DNA of 64,000 bases from Candidatus Methylopumilus sp. (GCA_026399645.1 JAPLQN010000059.1:34005-98004); one strand, 5' to 3'. Shown: positions 31,749 through 40,038, counted from the first letter of the stretch. Notes: a model not told the origin generated them from the letters alone. A program made the numbers and translations.

Positions 31749-33179
31749 TCAGTTCGCCTTATAAGCTTTGAGTGCTTTTCTTACAAATATTTGATCGCTA
31801 AATGGATATTTAACGCCTTTAATTTCTTGATAGGTTTCGTGTCCTTTTCCAGCGATAAGAATTACATCATTTTTTTTAGCACTTTTAATTGCTTTTTGTA
31901 TTGCCTTATGTCGATCAAATTCAATACGATAAGACCCTTCCATATACCTGCTAATTTCTTTAATAATTTTTCCAGGGCTTTCATTTCTTGGATTGTCTGA
32001 TGTAATAAAATTAATGTCAGCTATATTAGAAGCTACTTCTGCCATATCTTTTCTTTTTCCATTATCTCTATCTCCTCCGCACCCAAATACACAGATAAGA
32101 TTCCCATCAGTTTGTTTTTTAAGAGTTTGAAGCGCTTTTTTTAAAGCGTCTGGCGTATGAGCATAATCAATAAAAATCTTAGGAGTATTTTTAGATCCTA
32201 TTCTCTCCATTCTCCCTGGAACCTGGGATATTAAACTTAGCTGTTTTACAATTTTTTGTATTGAATAGCCTGATGCTATTAATGAAGCAATAACTGCTAG
32301 TAAGTTATATACGTTAAACTCGCCTACTACTGGCGCTTTAACTTTGTATTTTTCTTTTTTATATACAATTTGGAAATAAGTATCCGAATTTGAATATTCA
32401 ATATTGGTTGCTCTAATATCGCCACTTTTAATCCCATAACTTAAAACTTTAGTTTTATTCTTTGCAAGAAAAGTTATAAGTTTTTTCCCGTAAGGATCAT
32501 CAATATTAATAACTGCAACTTTTAATGATGGGAATTTAAATAACTTCTTTTTTTCATTGAAATAATTCTTAAAGTTAAGATGGTAATCTAGATGATCTCT
32601 AGATAAATTCGTAAAAACGGCAATATCAAAAAGAATCCCATTCACTCTTCCCTGAGATAATGCATGAGATGAAACTTCCATTACAACTGATTCTATTTTT
32701 TGATTTTTAAATTGTCTTAAAATACGATGATTTGTTATCGCGTCAGGTGTTGTATGCGGATGAGATTTCAATTTTTTGTATCCAAATCCTAGAGTTCCTA
32801 TTACTCCAGATTTTTTACCTAACAGGTTTTGTATTTCGGCTGTCCAATATGCACATGATGTTTTTCCATTAGTTCCAGTAATACCTATAGTGAGCATTTG
32901 CTTCGAGGGCTCTTTAAAAAACGAGTGAGCAATTTCACCTTCCTTATTTTTTAATTCTGCAACAGCATAGTGGTCTGTATTCCATGTTTTTTTCCAAACA
33001 AAATTTTTCTTTTCATAAAGAATTGCTTTGGCTCCTTTTTTAATAGCCGCTTCAATGTAAGACCTTCCGTCATCATGTATCCCGGGATAGGCTAAAAACA
33101 AAGAATTCTTTTTTATATTTCTACTATCGTTTGATATATCAGAGAGGTGATGTCCAATTTTTTTTAATACACTCTTCAT
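31749..33179 (-). CDS. murE: UDP-MurNAc-L-Ala-D-Glu--meso-diaminopimelate ligase
   Basis: Third Mur ligase (476 aa). P-loop GTNGKT (102-107), the carbamylated-lysine region near NLSRDHLDYH, and the specificity loop SDNPRNE near the C-terminus. The DNPR motif selects meso-diaminopimelate rather than lysine, so the peptidoglycan should be the usual Gram-negative A1-gamma type. Its start overlaps the ftsI stop by 4 bp and its stop abuts murF. Confidence 0.97.
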   Translation of the reverse strand: MKSVLKKIGHHLSDISNDSRNIKKNSLFLAYPGIHDDGRSYIEAAIKKGAKAILYEKKNFVWKKTWNTDHYAVAELKNKEGEIAHSFFKEPSKQMLTIGITGTNGKTSCAYWTAEIQNLLGKKSGVIGTLGFGYKKLKSHPHTTPDAITNHRILRQFKNQKIESVVMEVSSHALSQGRVNGILFDIAVFTNLSRDHLDYHLNFKNYFNEKKKLFKFPSLKVAVINIDDPYGKKLITFLAKNKTKVLSYGIKSGDIRATNIEYSNSDTYFQIVYKKEKYKVKAPVVGEFNVYNLLAVIASLIASGYSIQKIVKQLSLISQVPGRMERIGSKNTPKIFIDYAHTPDALKKALQTLKKQTDGNLICVFGCGGDRDNGKRKDMAEVASNIADINFITSDNPRNESPGKIIKEISRYMEGSYRIEFDRHKAIQKAIKSAKKNDVILIAGKGHETYQEIKGVKYPFSDQIFVRKALKAYKAN

Positions 33180-34921
33180 ATCGTTTCTTTAGGGTCTTTA
33201 TTATCTTGTGGCATAACCTTATTTTTAGTTTTTATGTCTTGAGGAATTTTTAATATCTTCATGACGTCAGCCATTACACTACTAAAAACTGGTGCTGCTA
33301 CCGCTCCACCGTAATGACTCCCAAGACTTGGTTCATCTATCATTACTGCCATAATAATTCTTGGATTTGAAACTGGAGCAAGACCTACAAATGAACCTAT
33401 ATTTTTATTTTTTTCATAAACTCCATTTGCTCCAATCTTCTCAGCAGTTCCTGTTTTGCCTGCAACTCTATAACCTATAATCTTTGCATTCCCTCCAGTA
33501 CCTTCCTCAACAACTTGTTCCATCATTTCGACCATTGTTCTAGCTGTTTGCTTTGAAAATACTTTAGTACCCATAGGAATTTCATCTTTTTTGAATAATG
33601 TAACCGGCTTCATTTCTCCGTCATTAGCGAAAACTGTATACGATTGAGCCAATTGAAGAAGGGTTAAATTAATCCCATGTCCGAAAGATATGGTTGCCTG
33701 ATCTACTTTCCCCCAATTTTTATAATCACGAAGTCTTCCAGATGCTTCTCCCGGAAATCCAGCCCCTGTTTGCATTCCAAATCCTACTTTATTTAAGGTA
33801 GACCATAAATTCTTGGGTGTTTGCATCAATCCAATTCTTGCTGCACCTACATTTGAAGACTTTGCAATCACTTCTGAGACTGTCATAAAAGGTTTACTTC
33901 CATCAGCATGTGCATCATGAATTGTGGCTGATCCAATTTTCATCAATCCTGATGAAATTTCCACCAATGAACTTGGATTCAGGATTCCAGCATCCAATGC
34001 TGAAGATACCGTAAATGGCTTGATCGTAGATCCAGGCTCAAATACATCTGTCACTGCTCGATTCCTTGAAGGGCCGCCGCCTTCGCGAAAATTGTTGGGG
34101 TTATAAGAAGGAAGATTCGCCATAGCCAGTACCTCACCCGTTTTTGCATCGAGCACAATAGCCGAGCCTGCTTTAGCTTTATGAATATCAATTGATTTGG
34201 CTAATTCTCTATACGTTAAATATTGAATTCTTGCATCAATTGAAAGTTTTATGTCATGACCATCTTGAGGTAGTTTCACTTCCTGGAGATCATCAACAAT
34301 CTTGCCAGCACGGTCTTTAATCACTTTTTTACTGCCGAGCTTACCGGAAAGAAACTTATTTTGAGAAAGCTCAATACCTTCTTGTCCTATATTATCAAGA
34401 TTAGTAAACCCAACTAAATTAGCTGCGATATCAGCGGCTGGATAAAACCTCTTAAACTCTTTCTGAAAAAATACTCCAGGTATTTTCAGCGCTTGTAATC
34501 TTCTTGCATCTTCAGGCGAGATTTGTCTTTTAAGATATATAAATTCTTTTTTATTGTTTAGTAATTTTTGATCAACTTCATATGCGCTTAACTTAAGAAT
34601 ATCTTCTAGTTCTAATTTTTGATCTTTTGTTATTTTCACATTTGGTGGGTTTACCCAAACTGACTCTACCGGACTGCTGATCGCTAAGATATCTCCATTC
34701 CTATCGGTAATTTTTCCCCTATCTGCGTAAAGAGAAATTACCCTAGTACTTGTAGCATTTCCTTTCGATTGTAAAAATTTTTTATCTAGGCTTTGTAGAT
34801 AGAATGCTCTCAATATAAGCGTTACGAATCCAGCTAAAAATAGAAGTAAAATTAATCTTCTTCGAATACCCGAGAGCTCAAAAAATGTTTTCTCGACTTT
34901 ATTGTTGATAAATAAACTCAA
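33176..34921 (-). CDS. ftsI: Division-specific transpeptidase (PBP3/FtsI)
   Basis: Class B penicillin-binding protein that crosslinks septal peptidoglycan with FtsW. 581 aa: short cytoplasmic N-terminus, one membrane helix (about 21-41), pedestal domain (from ADRGKITDRNGD), then the transpeptidase with Ser in the STIK motif near residue 298, SSN near 350 and KTG in KTGTAEK near 488. All three catalytic motifs are intact. The acidic/Lys-rich tail extends about 20 residues beyond the fold. Overlaps ftsL and murE by 4 bp each. Confidence 0.97.
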   Translation of the reverse strand: MSLFINNKVEKTFFELSGIRRRLILLLFLAGFVTLILRAFYLQSLDKKFLQSKGNATSTRVISLYADRGKITDRNGDILAISSPVESVWVNPPNVKITKDQKLELEDILKLSAYEVDQKLLNNKKEFIYLKRQISPEDARRLQALKIPGVFFQKEFKRFYPAADIAANLVGFTNLDNIGQEGIELSQNKFLSGKLGSKKVIKDRAGKIVDDLQEVKLPQDGHDIKLSIDARIQYLTYRELAKSIDIHKAKAGSAIVLDAKTGEVLAMANLPSYNPNNFREGGGPSRNRAVTDVFEPGSTIKPFTVSSALDAGILNPSSLVEISSGLMKIGSATIHDAHADGSKPFMTVSEVIAKSSNVGAARIGLMQTPKNLWSTLNKVGFGMQTGAGFPGEASGRLRDYKNWGKVDQATISFGHGINLTLLQLAQSYTVFANDGEMKPVTLFKKDEIPMGTKVFSKQTARTMVEMMEQVVEEGTGGNAKIIGYRVAGKTGTAEKIGANGVYEKNKNIGSFVGLAPVSNPRIIMAVMIDEPSLGSHYGGAVAAPVFSSVMADVMKILKIPQDIKTKNKVMPQDNKDPKETI

Positions 34922-35181
34922 GGCCGCTCCAACAAAATAATTTTTTTAGGTTCAGGAGTTTTCATCTTTAATAATTTTTTTGCGACCTCTTCGATTCTTC
35001 CATGCATTGCCCAAGTACTTTGCTCAAGCTGCAATTGGCTATACTCAGAGTTTAGCTTTTGGCTAATCTCTTTTTGTTGGTCAAGTTCAAAATAAAGCTT
35101 TCTTGATTGGTGCTGTGAGTTTATTTTTGCAAGCGCCATAATTAGGATTACAAAGAATAAAATGAAATTCACTTTTGTCAT
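34918..35181 (-). CDS. ftsL: Cell division protein FtsL
   Basis: Small bitopic division protein (87 aa) forming a coiled coil with FtsB and recruiting FtsQ. One N-terminal membrane helix (about 5-18, short) followed by a heptad-like Gln/Glu/Leu-rich segment (about 24-70). Divergent in sequence, as FtsL always is; the call rests on size, topology and its place between rsmH and ftsI. Starts immediately after rsmH, overlaps ftsI by 4 bp. Confidence 0.9.
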   Translation of the reverse strand: MTKVNFILFFVILIMALAKINSQHQSRKLYFELDQQKEISQKLNSEYSQLQLEQSTWAMHGRIEEVAKKLLKMKTPEPKKIILLERP

Positions 35182-36132
35182 CTAATGCGCAGTCCTTTCA
35201 GCAACTCGCATAATTCCACTTCTTGCTCTTGGATTACGTTTTACTTCAGCCTCACTCGGCCTTATAGGTTTTGTCACAATATTCAACCGAGGTTTTGGTA
35301 ACTCATCACTTCTAATAGGAAAATTAGAGGGTAAAGTATCTCTATTTTTCTCATCGTTTATAAATTGCTTCACAATTCTGTCTTCGAGCGAATGGAAGCT
35401 AATCGCTACCAAGATTCCGTCTGTTTTTAATAACTTTAAAATTTTAGGCAACACTTCTTTCAACTCTTCCAGTTCTCGATTTATGTAAATTCTTAATGCT
35501 TGAAATGTTCTTGTTGAAGGGTCTTGTCCAATTTCTTTTTTGGGCATATGGTCTGCGACAATTTTTGCAAGTTGTTTTGTCGTTTCAATCGAACCTACTT
35601 CATCTCTCTCTTTAATAATCGCAGTAGATATTCTTCTTGCGAATTTTTCTTCGCCATATTCTTTTAAAATCTTTTCTAATTCTTTTTGTTCAATTTTTTT
35701 TAAAAGCTCAGCCGCTGTCACCCCTTTTGATTGATCCATACGCATGTCGAGGTAAGCATCAAATCTAAAACTAAAACCACGATCACCCTCGTCAATTTGT
35801 GGTGATGAAATACCCAAATCAAGCAGTACGCCATCTACTTTTGAAATGCCTTTTGCCTCTAATACTTCATTGATTTCAGAAAAATGTGCGTGCACAATTT
35901 CAAATCTCGTATCTTTAATTTTCAAACCTTCTTCATGCGCAGATTTATCTCGATCAATTGCAATTAATCTGCCTTCTTGGTTTAATTTTTCTAAAATTAA
36001 CTTACTGTGCCCACCACGCCCAAAGGTGCAATCCACATAGACGCCATCTTTTTTTAAAACTAAATACTCAACTGCTTCGCTTAAAAGGACAGTAATGTGC
36101 TCATGATTAAAATTAGGTTGCGCTTGATTCAT
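35182..36132 (-). CDS. rsmH: 16S rRNA m4C1402 methyltransferase
   Basis: RsmH (MraW) methylates N4 of C1402 in 16S rRNA. 316 aa; SAM-binding motifs YVDCTFGRGGHS (about 33-44) and IAIDRD, then LLDLGISSPQID, the inserted helical domain, and the catalytic C-terminal motif ISFHSLEDRIVK. Normal length. It lies 24 bp after mraZ and directly before ftsL. Confidence 0.97.
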   Translation of the reverse strand: MNQAQPNFNHEHITVLLSEAVEYLVLKKDGVYVDCTFGRGGHSKLILEKLNQEGRLIAIDRDKSAHEEGLKIKDTRFEIVHAHFSEINEVLEAKGISKVDGVLLDLGISSPQIDEGDRGFSFRFDAYLDMRMDQSKGVTAAELLKKIEQKELEKILKEYGEEKFARRISTAIIKERDEVGSIETTKQLAKIVADHMPKKEIGQDPSTRTFQALRIYINRELEELKEVLPKILKLLKTDGILVAISFHSLEDRIVKQFINDEKNRDTLPSNFPIRSDELPKPRLNIVTKPIRPSEAEVKRNPRARSGIMRVAERTAH

Positions 36133-36156
36133 GAGGCATTAAATTAAATTGCATCG

Positions 36157-36603
36157 TTAAAGTGAGAATCCTTCTAGTTCAATTGGCATAGTTGAAGCTT
36201 CTTGTTTTGTAGCATTCTGCATTTGTTGATCCCAAGCTTCTTTATCCCAAAGTTCAAAATGACTTCCCTGTCCAACTAACATGGCTTGCTTATCTACCTT
36301 TGCAAATTCTCTTAATTCTTGAGATAGGAGTAATCGGCCTGCTGTATCTAGAGATATGTCTTCTGCATAACCCACGAGTAATCTTTGTAATGCACTCGAT
36401 TTTTTATCAAAACTTGAAAGTGCCATGATCTTGGACTGAATAGGCTCCCAAGCCATTTGGGGATAAATGAGTAAACATCCATGGGGGTGAGCTGTAATGA
36501 CTAAATCGCCTGAAGATTGGGTGAGCAAATCCTCTCTATGCTTTGTCGGCATAGCCATTCTGCCTTTAGCATCAATATTCAAGAGATTAGCGCCTCTAAA
36601 CAT
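36157..36603 (-). CDS. mraZ: Transcriptional regulator MraZ
   Basis: First gene of the division/cell-wall cluster. 148 aa, two SpoVT/AbrB-like halves; the first holds LNIDAKGRMAMPTKHRE and the second ISLDTAGRLLLSQELRE. MraZ proteins form rings and bind tandem GTGG-type repeats upstream of their own gene to regulate the operon; exactly such repeats are present at 36677-36701 here. The start codon follows a GGGAA-type ribosome site. Self-regulation is inferred from the family plus the repeats. Confidence 0.97.
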   Translation of the reverse strand: MFRGANLLNIDAKGRMAMPTKHREDLLTQSSGDLVITAHPHGCLLIYPQMAWEPIQSKIMALSSFDKKSSALQRLLVGYAEDISLDTAGRLLLSQELREFAKVDKQAMLVGQGSHFELWDKEAWDQQMQNATKQEASTMPIELEGFSL

Positions 36604-36635
36604 AATTCCCGACCTAGTTATTTAATTCAAAAAAA

Positions 36636-36681
36636 GTGGGAAATTACTAAATACCCTTAGTTCTACTTAGAAATTTCCCAC
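36636..36681. repeat. 10-bp inverted repeat in the mraZ leader region
   Basis: GTGGGAAATT at 36636-36645 is mirrored by AATTTCCCAC at 36672-36681, with a 26-bp spacer. The right arm overlaps one of the MraZ-type repeats; the left arm gives an extra, oppositely oriented GTGGG close to the mraZ start. In the transcript it could form a stem; in DNA it could hold a second MraZ contact. Confidence 0.6.
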
Positions 36682-36701
36682 AAAAAACCACTTTTTTCCA
36701 C
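36677..36701 (-). promoter_or_regulatory. MraZ operator: three direct GTGG repeats
   Basis: On the minus strand three GTGG copies occur at exact 10-bp steps (plus-strand CCAC at 36678-36681, 36688-36691 and 36698-36701), each followed by a run of A or T. This is the known MraZ box layout of short repeats with short spacers. It lies 75-100 bp upstream of the mraZ ATG, where the dcw promoter is expected. Confidence 0.75.
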
Positions 36702-36720
36702 TAATGACACTATAGATAAT

Positions 36721-36747
36721 AAAAAAGAGCTCTGCAAGCTCTTTTTT
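36721..36747. terminator. Intrinsic terminator of rnpB
   Basis: Perfect 11-bp arms AAAAAAGAGCT and AGCTCTTTTTT around a 5-base loop. On the minus strand it lies about 65 bp downstream of the RNase P RNA 3' end and is followed by a T-rich stretch. The symmetric A/T flanks would let it act in either direction. Confidence 0.85.
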
Positions 36748-36812
36748 GAAGGTTTTTTCATATATGACAAGGGTTTGGACGGATAAAACTAGAAGATTTT
36801 TAAGAAAAAGTT

Positions 36813-37044
36813 GAAGCCAACCGATAAGCCGGGTTCTGTCGTGGACAGTCATTCATCTAGGCACATGATTGCTCATGCACTCAAGCAGTCTACCCGGTAG
36901 CAACACGAGCCGTGCTATTACTACTCTATTTGACTTTGCTCCGTCCTCGTTTCGCAACGTACGGCCGTTAGCCGTCACTCCGCTCTATGGAGCCCGGACT
37001 TTCCTCTCCTTGAGTTAACAAGCAGCGACTGTCTAGTCAGCTTC
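36813..37044 (-). ncRNA. rnpB: RNase P RNA, miniature, specificity domain largely missing
   Basis: Catalytic RNA that removes tRNA 5' leaders. The minus strand carries the conserved core: GAGGAAAGUCCGGGCUCC (P4/P5 5' side), GGAGCAAAGUCAAAUAG, CCGGGUAGACUGCUUGAG, CCUAGAUGAAUGACUGUCC and ACAGAACCCGGCUUAUC (P4 3' side). P1 pairs the first and last nine bases (GAAGCUGAC with GUUGGCUUC), defining a 232-nt molecule; P2 pairs GACAGUC with GACUGUC. Type A RNAs are normally about 350-400 nt. Between the P5 strands only 46 nt remain, forming a P8 hairpin (loop UAACG) and a P9 hairpin (GCGA loop); P10-P14 are absent and P3 is a stub. This gene, its promoter, its terminator and the MraZ sites account for the gene-free stretch 36604-37228. 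Confidence 0.93.
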
Positions 37045-37050
37045 GCATGG

Positions 37051-37059
37051 ATTTTAACA
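37051..37059 (-). promoter_or_regulatory. Extended -10 promoter of rnpB
   Basis: Minus strand TGTTAAAAT (TG-n-TAAAAT) ends six bases before the predicted RNA 5' end at 37044, exactly the expected distance. No good -35 was seen, which fits an extended -10 promoter. Confidence 0.6.
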
Positions 37060-37228
37060 CACCTATCAAATGTCACTTTTTGGTGCATTTAATATTTACA
37101 GTACAACCTATATTTTTGCTGTTTAAAGTTTACAAAAAGTCATAGGTGCATTGCTAACAAGGTATTGCAACTGGATTAGTAAACTATAGATGGAAGACGG
37201 CTTTGGGATAGTCATTTAACATTTTCCT

Positions 37229-37459
37229 ATGCCAACAAAAACAAAAGCCTTCGGCCGGGCCTTAAAAAAAATCCGTGTTAGAAAAAAATTAACTCAAGAG
37301 AGTCTATCTCTTCAAGCTGATCTAGCAAGAGTTTATATATCTGAACTCGAATATGGGAAAAAAACACCTTCCATTGAAACTGTATTTAAAATATCCAAGG
37401 CTTTGAATATCAAATGCTCTAGGTTAATGGATTTAACTGAAGAAGAATTCCATAACTAA
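37229..37459 (+). CDS. Small XRE-family helix-turn-helix protein
   Basis: A 76-aa single-domain Cro/CI-type DNA-binding protein: the HTH spans about residues 9-66 (IRVRKKLTQESLSLQADL, then YISELEYGKKTPS as recognition helix). There is no effector domain, toxin partner or phage gene nearby; it is flanked by rnpB and the convergent pyrC. It resembles in layout the HTH fused to ArgA at 13.1 kb. Target unknown; it may act on its own promoter or on scattered genes. Confidence 0.8.
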   Translation: MPTKTKAFGRALKKIRVRKKLTQESLSLQADLARVYISELEYGKKTPSIETVFKISKALNIKCSRLMDLTEEEFHN

Positions 37460-37472
37460 TCAAACTTTTCTA

Positions 37473-38507
37473 TTACATTAAACGCCAAGCAACTTTTCTT
37501 CCAGCATATAGCGGAACAATAGCTTCATCACCTACAGTAATTTTTTCAGGAACAACCCAATCCTCTTTAACAAGATTGATTGATGATTTATTTCTTTCTA
37601 GCCCATAGAAATCTGCACCATAGAAACTTGCAAAACCTTCTAGTTTATCCAGCGCATTAAGCTCATCAAAAACGGCAGCATAAAGCTCAATGGCGCTTGT
37701 TGCAGAAAAAATACCTGCACAACCACAAGCATTTTCTTTTGTTGACTTAAGGTGAGGCGCGCTGTCGGTACCTAAAAAGAATTTCGTATTGCCCGATGAC
37801 ACTGCATTTAAAAGCGCTTGTCGATGGGTCTCTCTTTTTAAAATGGGAAGGCAATAATGGTGAGGATTGATGCCGCCTATAAACATATGATTTCTGTTTA
37901 ATAAAAGATGTTGTGGTGTAATCGTTGCTGCCACTTTTTTGGAAGTACTTAAAATAAAGTCGGCAGCATCTTTTGTTGTGATGTGTTCCAACACAATTCT
38001 CAAATTAGGAAATGTTTTATGTAGCTTTGATAAATGTTGATCAATGAATACTTTTTCACGATCAAAAATATCAACTGCTGAATCGACCACTTCGCCATGG
38101 AGTAAAAGTGTTACATCTAATTTTTCCATGAGTTCAAAAATATCGTAACGATCATCAATGTTTTTAACGCCAGAATCTGAATTAGTTGTGGCACCGGCTG
38201 GGTAATATTTAATCCCTACAATGTTTTGATGCTCAGGGATCTTTTTAATTTCATCAGGTGAAGTGTTATCTGTGAGATACAAAGTCATGAGTGGCTGAAA
38301 GTGGGTATCACTTTTTAAAGCCTTTTTAATTCTTGATTCATATTGAATCGCTTGATCTACAGTCGTAATTGGTGGTTTTAAATTCGGCATCACGAGTGCT
38401 CTTGCAAATTGCTTTGCGGTATAAGGCACAACGGACGCCATAAGTGCATCATCTCTTAAGTGCACATGAAAATCATCCGGAGTAGTAATCGTTAAAGTTT
38501 TAGTCAT
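37473..38507 (-). CDS. pyrC: Dihydroorotase
   Basis: Zn-dependent cyclisation of carbamoyl-aspartate to dihydroorotate in pyrimidine synthesis. 344 aa, matching the E. coli-type (class II) PyrC. The metal-binding HVHLRD box is at residues 14-19, the carbamylated Lys region is GIKYYPAGATTNSD, followed by LLLHGEV, LEHITTKDA and FLGTDSAPH. All metal ligands appear present. Its start overlaps the rsmI stop by 8 bp, indicating co-transcription. Confidence 0.97.
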   Translation of the reverse strand: MTKTLTITTPDDFHVHLRDDALMASVVPYTAKQFARALVMPNLKPPITTVDQAIQYESRIKKALKSDTHFQPLMTLYLTDNTSPDEIKKIPEHQNIVGIKYYPAGATTNSDSGVKNIDDRYDIFELMEKLDVTLLLHGEVVDSAVDIFDREKVFIDQHLSKLHKTFPNLRIVLEHITTKDAADFILSTSKKVAATITPQHLLLNRNHMFIGGINPHHYCLPILKRETHRQALLNAVSSGNTKFFLGTDSAPHLKSTKENACGCAGIFSATSAIELYAAVFDELNALDKLEGFASFYGADFYGLERNKSSINLVKEDWVVPEKITVGDEAIVPLYAGRKVAWRLM

Positions 38508-39348
38508 CTTTTTTTATTTTCAAAGCTTCATCATATAAATAATTTTTGTTGATACTTAATATTTCTACACCCAATTTCACAGCTGCATTGGTTGGCATAT
38601 GCTTGAGTAATATTTTTAATATTCTATGCTGATCTTCGCTCAGTAATTCATTTTTTTCATGATGCATAGGAGATACTAAAATTACAAATTCACCTTTTTG
38701 AAAATTACTATCACTTTCAATAACCTCTCTAACCTTTGAAACTTCACCTCGGTAAATGCTTTCGAAAGTTTTGGTGAGTTCTCGTGCCACTACAATATGA
38801 TGTTTGTCCCCAAAAAAATCAGCCATATCATTCAAAGTTTTGATGATGCGGTGCGGTGCTTCATAAAAAAGCATAGGGCATGATTGCGTTTGAAGATTTT
38901 CAAACGCCTTAATTCTTTGACTACTCGTCGTCGGCAAAAATCCGTAAAAATGAAAGCTTGTATGTTCCATCCCTGAAACTGAATAAGCTGCTGTGACCGC
39001 AGAAACCCCTGGAATAGGCACGACCTCAAAACCCGCAGCTGCTACCTCTTTGACAATAAGACCTCCAGGGTCGCTAATATTAGGGGTACCTGCATCTGAT
39101 ACCAACGCAATATGTTTGCCCTCTTTTAAATATTCAATGATTTTTTGTGCGGAAGCTTTTTCGTTATGCTGATGAACTGCAAACTGTTTTTTTTCAATGG
39201 AGAAATGAGACAAAAGACCTTGGGTATGTCTTGTATCTTCTGAAGCAATGAGATCTACTGTTTTGAAAGTTTCAAGCGCTCTAAAAGTAATATCATTTAA
39301 ATTGCCTATAGGAGTTGCTACTACATACAATATTCCACTTATCATCAA
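38500..39348 (-). CDS. rsmI: 16S rRNA 2'-O-methyltransferase RsmI (C1402)
   Basis: Tetrapyrrole-methylase-fold enzyme that 2'-O-methylates C1402, the same nucleotide RsmH modifies. 282 aa with YVVATPIGNLNDIT (6-19), SEDTRHT, HQHNE, and VSDAGTPNISDPG (about 83-95), followed by VPIPGVSA. Overlaps pyrC by 8 bp. The upstream divergent gene is the BON lipoprotein. The yraN and gmhA/diaA genes often found between rsmI and the BON lipoprotein gene in proteobacteria are not here. Confidence 0.96.
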   Translation of the reverse strand: MMISGILYVVATPIGNLNDITFRALETFKTVDLIASEDTRHTQGLLSHFSIEKKQFAVHQHNEKASAQKIIEYLKEGKHIALVSDAGTPNISDPGGLIVKEVAAAGFEVVPIPGVSAVTAAYSVSGMEHTSFHFYGFLPTTSSQRIKAFENLQTQSCPMLFYEAPHRIIKTLNDMADFFGDKHHIVVARELTKTFESIYRGEVSKVREVIESDSNFQKGEFVILVSPMHHEKNELLSEDQHRILKILLKHMPTNAAVKLGVEILSINKNYLYDEALKIKKDD

Positions 39349-39414
39349 CGGCCCAATTTTTTTTAATCACTTAAAGCTCTTTTAAGTGCTTACTCAAATG
39401 GTCTTTAAAAGAGA

Positions 39415-39420
39415 TATAAT
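39415..39420 (+). promoter_or_regulatory. -10 element upstream of the BON lipoprotein gene
   Basis: A consensus TATAAT lies 48 bp before the ATG at 39469. No convincing -35 was found at 16-18 bp. An 8-bp stem (CACTTAAA...TTTAAGTG, about 39368-39388) sits just upstream. Confidence 0.45.
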
Positions 39421-39468
39421 CATTTTGTCATATATCAATGCTAAGTTAATAAAACTTTAGAGGAAAAC

Positions 39469-40038
39469 ATGCTTAAACATCTCAAATTATTTCTTATTTC
39501 ATTTGTCTTACTGCAACTCTTAGGATGCCCTGGTGCCATTATTGGCGGAGGCGCTATAGGTATTGATACTGTTGCGGATCGAAGGACACCTGGTGTCATT
39601 CTTGAAGATTCTAATATTGAATTAAAAGCTTTTGCTGGCATTCAAAAACTCAAAGGTGAGATTCATACTAATGTCACAAGTTATAACGCGCATGTACTTG
39701 TATTAGGTCAAGTACCAAGCGAGGAAATTAAATCAACTATTACTAATCAGATTAAAGCGTTAGCTAACGTCAAATCCGTCATGAATGACCTTACGATTGG
39801 GCCTGTGAATTCTTTATCAGAAAGAGTTGAGGATACTTTAATTACTTCCAATGTGAAGGCGCGTTTTTTCAAAGAAAATAAGGTTTCGCCTTTTGTCGTC
39901 AAAGTCGTAACTGAAAATAAGGTGGTCTATCTTCTGGGTATTTTGAACGAAAAAGAGGCCAAAGAAGCTGAGGAAATTGCCAAAAATTCAGATAGAGTCA
40001 CAAAAGTAGTGAAGGTTTTTGAATATATCAAAAACTAA
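39469..40038 (+). CDS. DolP/YraP-like BON-domain lipoprotein
   Basis: A 189-aa outer-membrane lipoprotein: signal peptide with lipobox LLGC (lipidated Cys20), then two BON domains (about 46-112 and 118-187) with the Gly/Val pattern VLVLGQVPSEE and VYLLGILNEKE. In E. coli the homologue DolP (YraP) supports envelope integrity and BamA function. The rsmI neighbourhood supports orthology. It follows a GAGG ribosome site. Envelope function is inferred from the family. Confidence 0.85.
   Translation: MLKHLKLFLISFVLLQLLGCPGAIIGGGAIGIDTVADRRTPGVILEDSNIELKAFAGIQKLKGEIHTNVTSYNAHVLVLGQVPSEEIKSTITNQIKALANVKSVMNDLTIGPVNSLSERVEDTLITSNVKARFFKENKVSPFVVKVVTENKVVYLLGILNEKEAKEAEEIAKNSDRVTKVVKVFEYIKN

Noticed and set aside
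36667..36852. Open frame of 61 codons on the minus strand over the rnpB terminator and 3' end
   Set aside because: It overlaps the RNase P RNA and its terminator and has no family resemblance or ribosome site.
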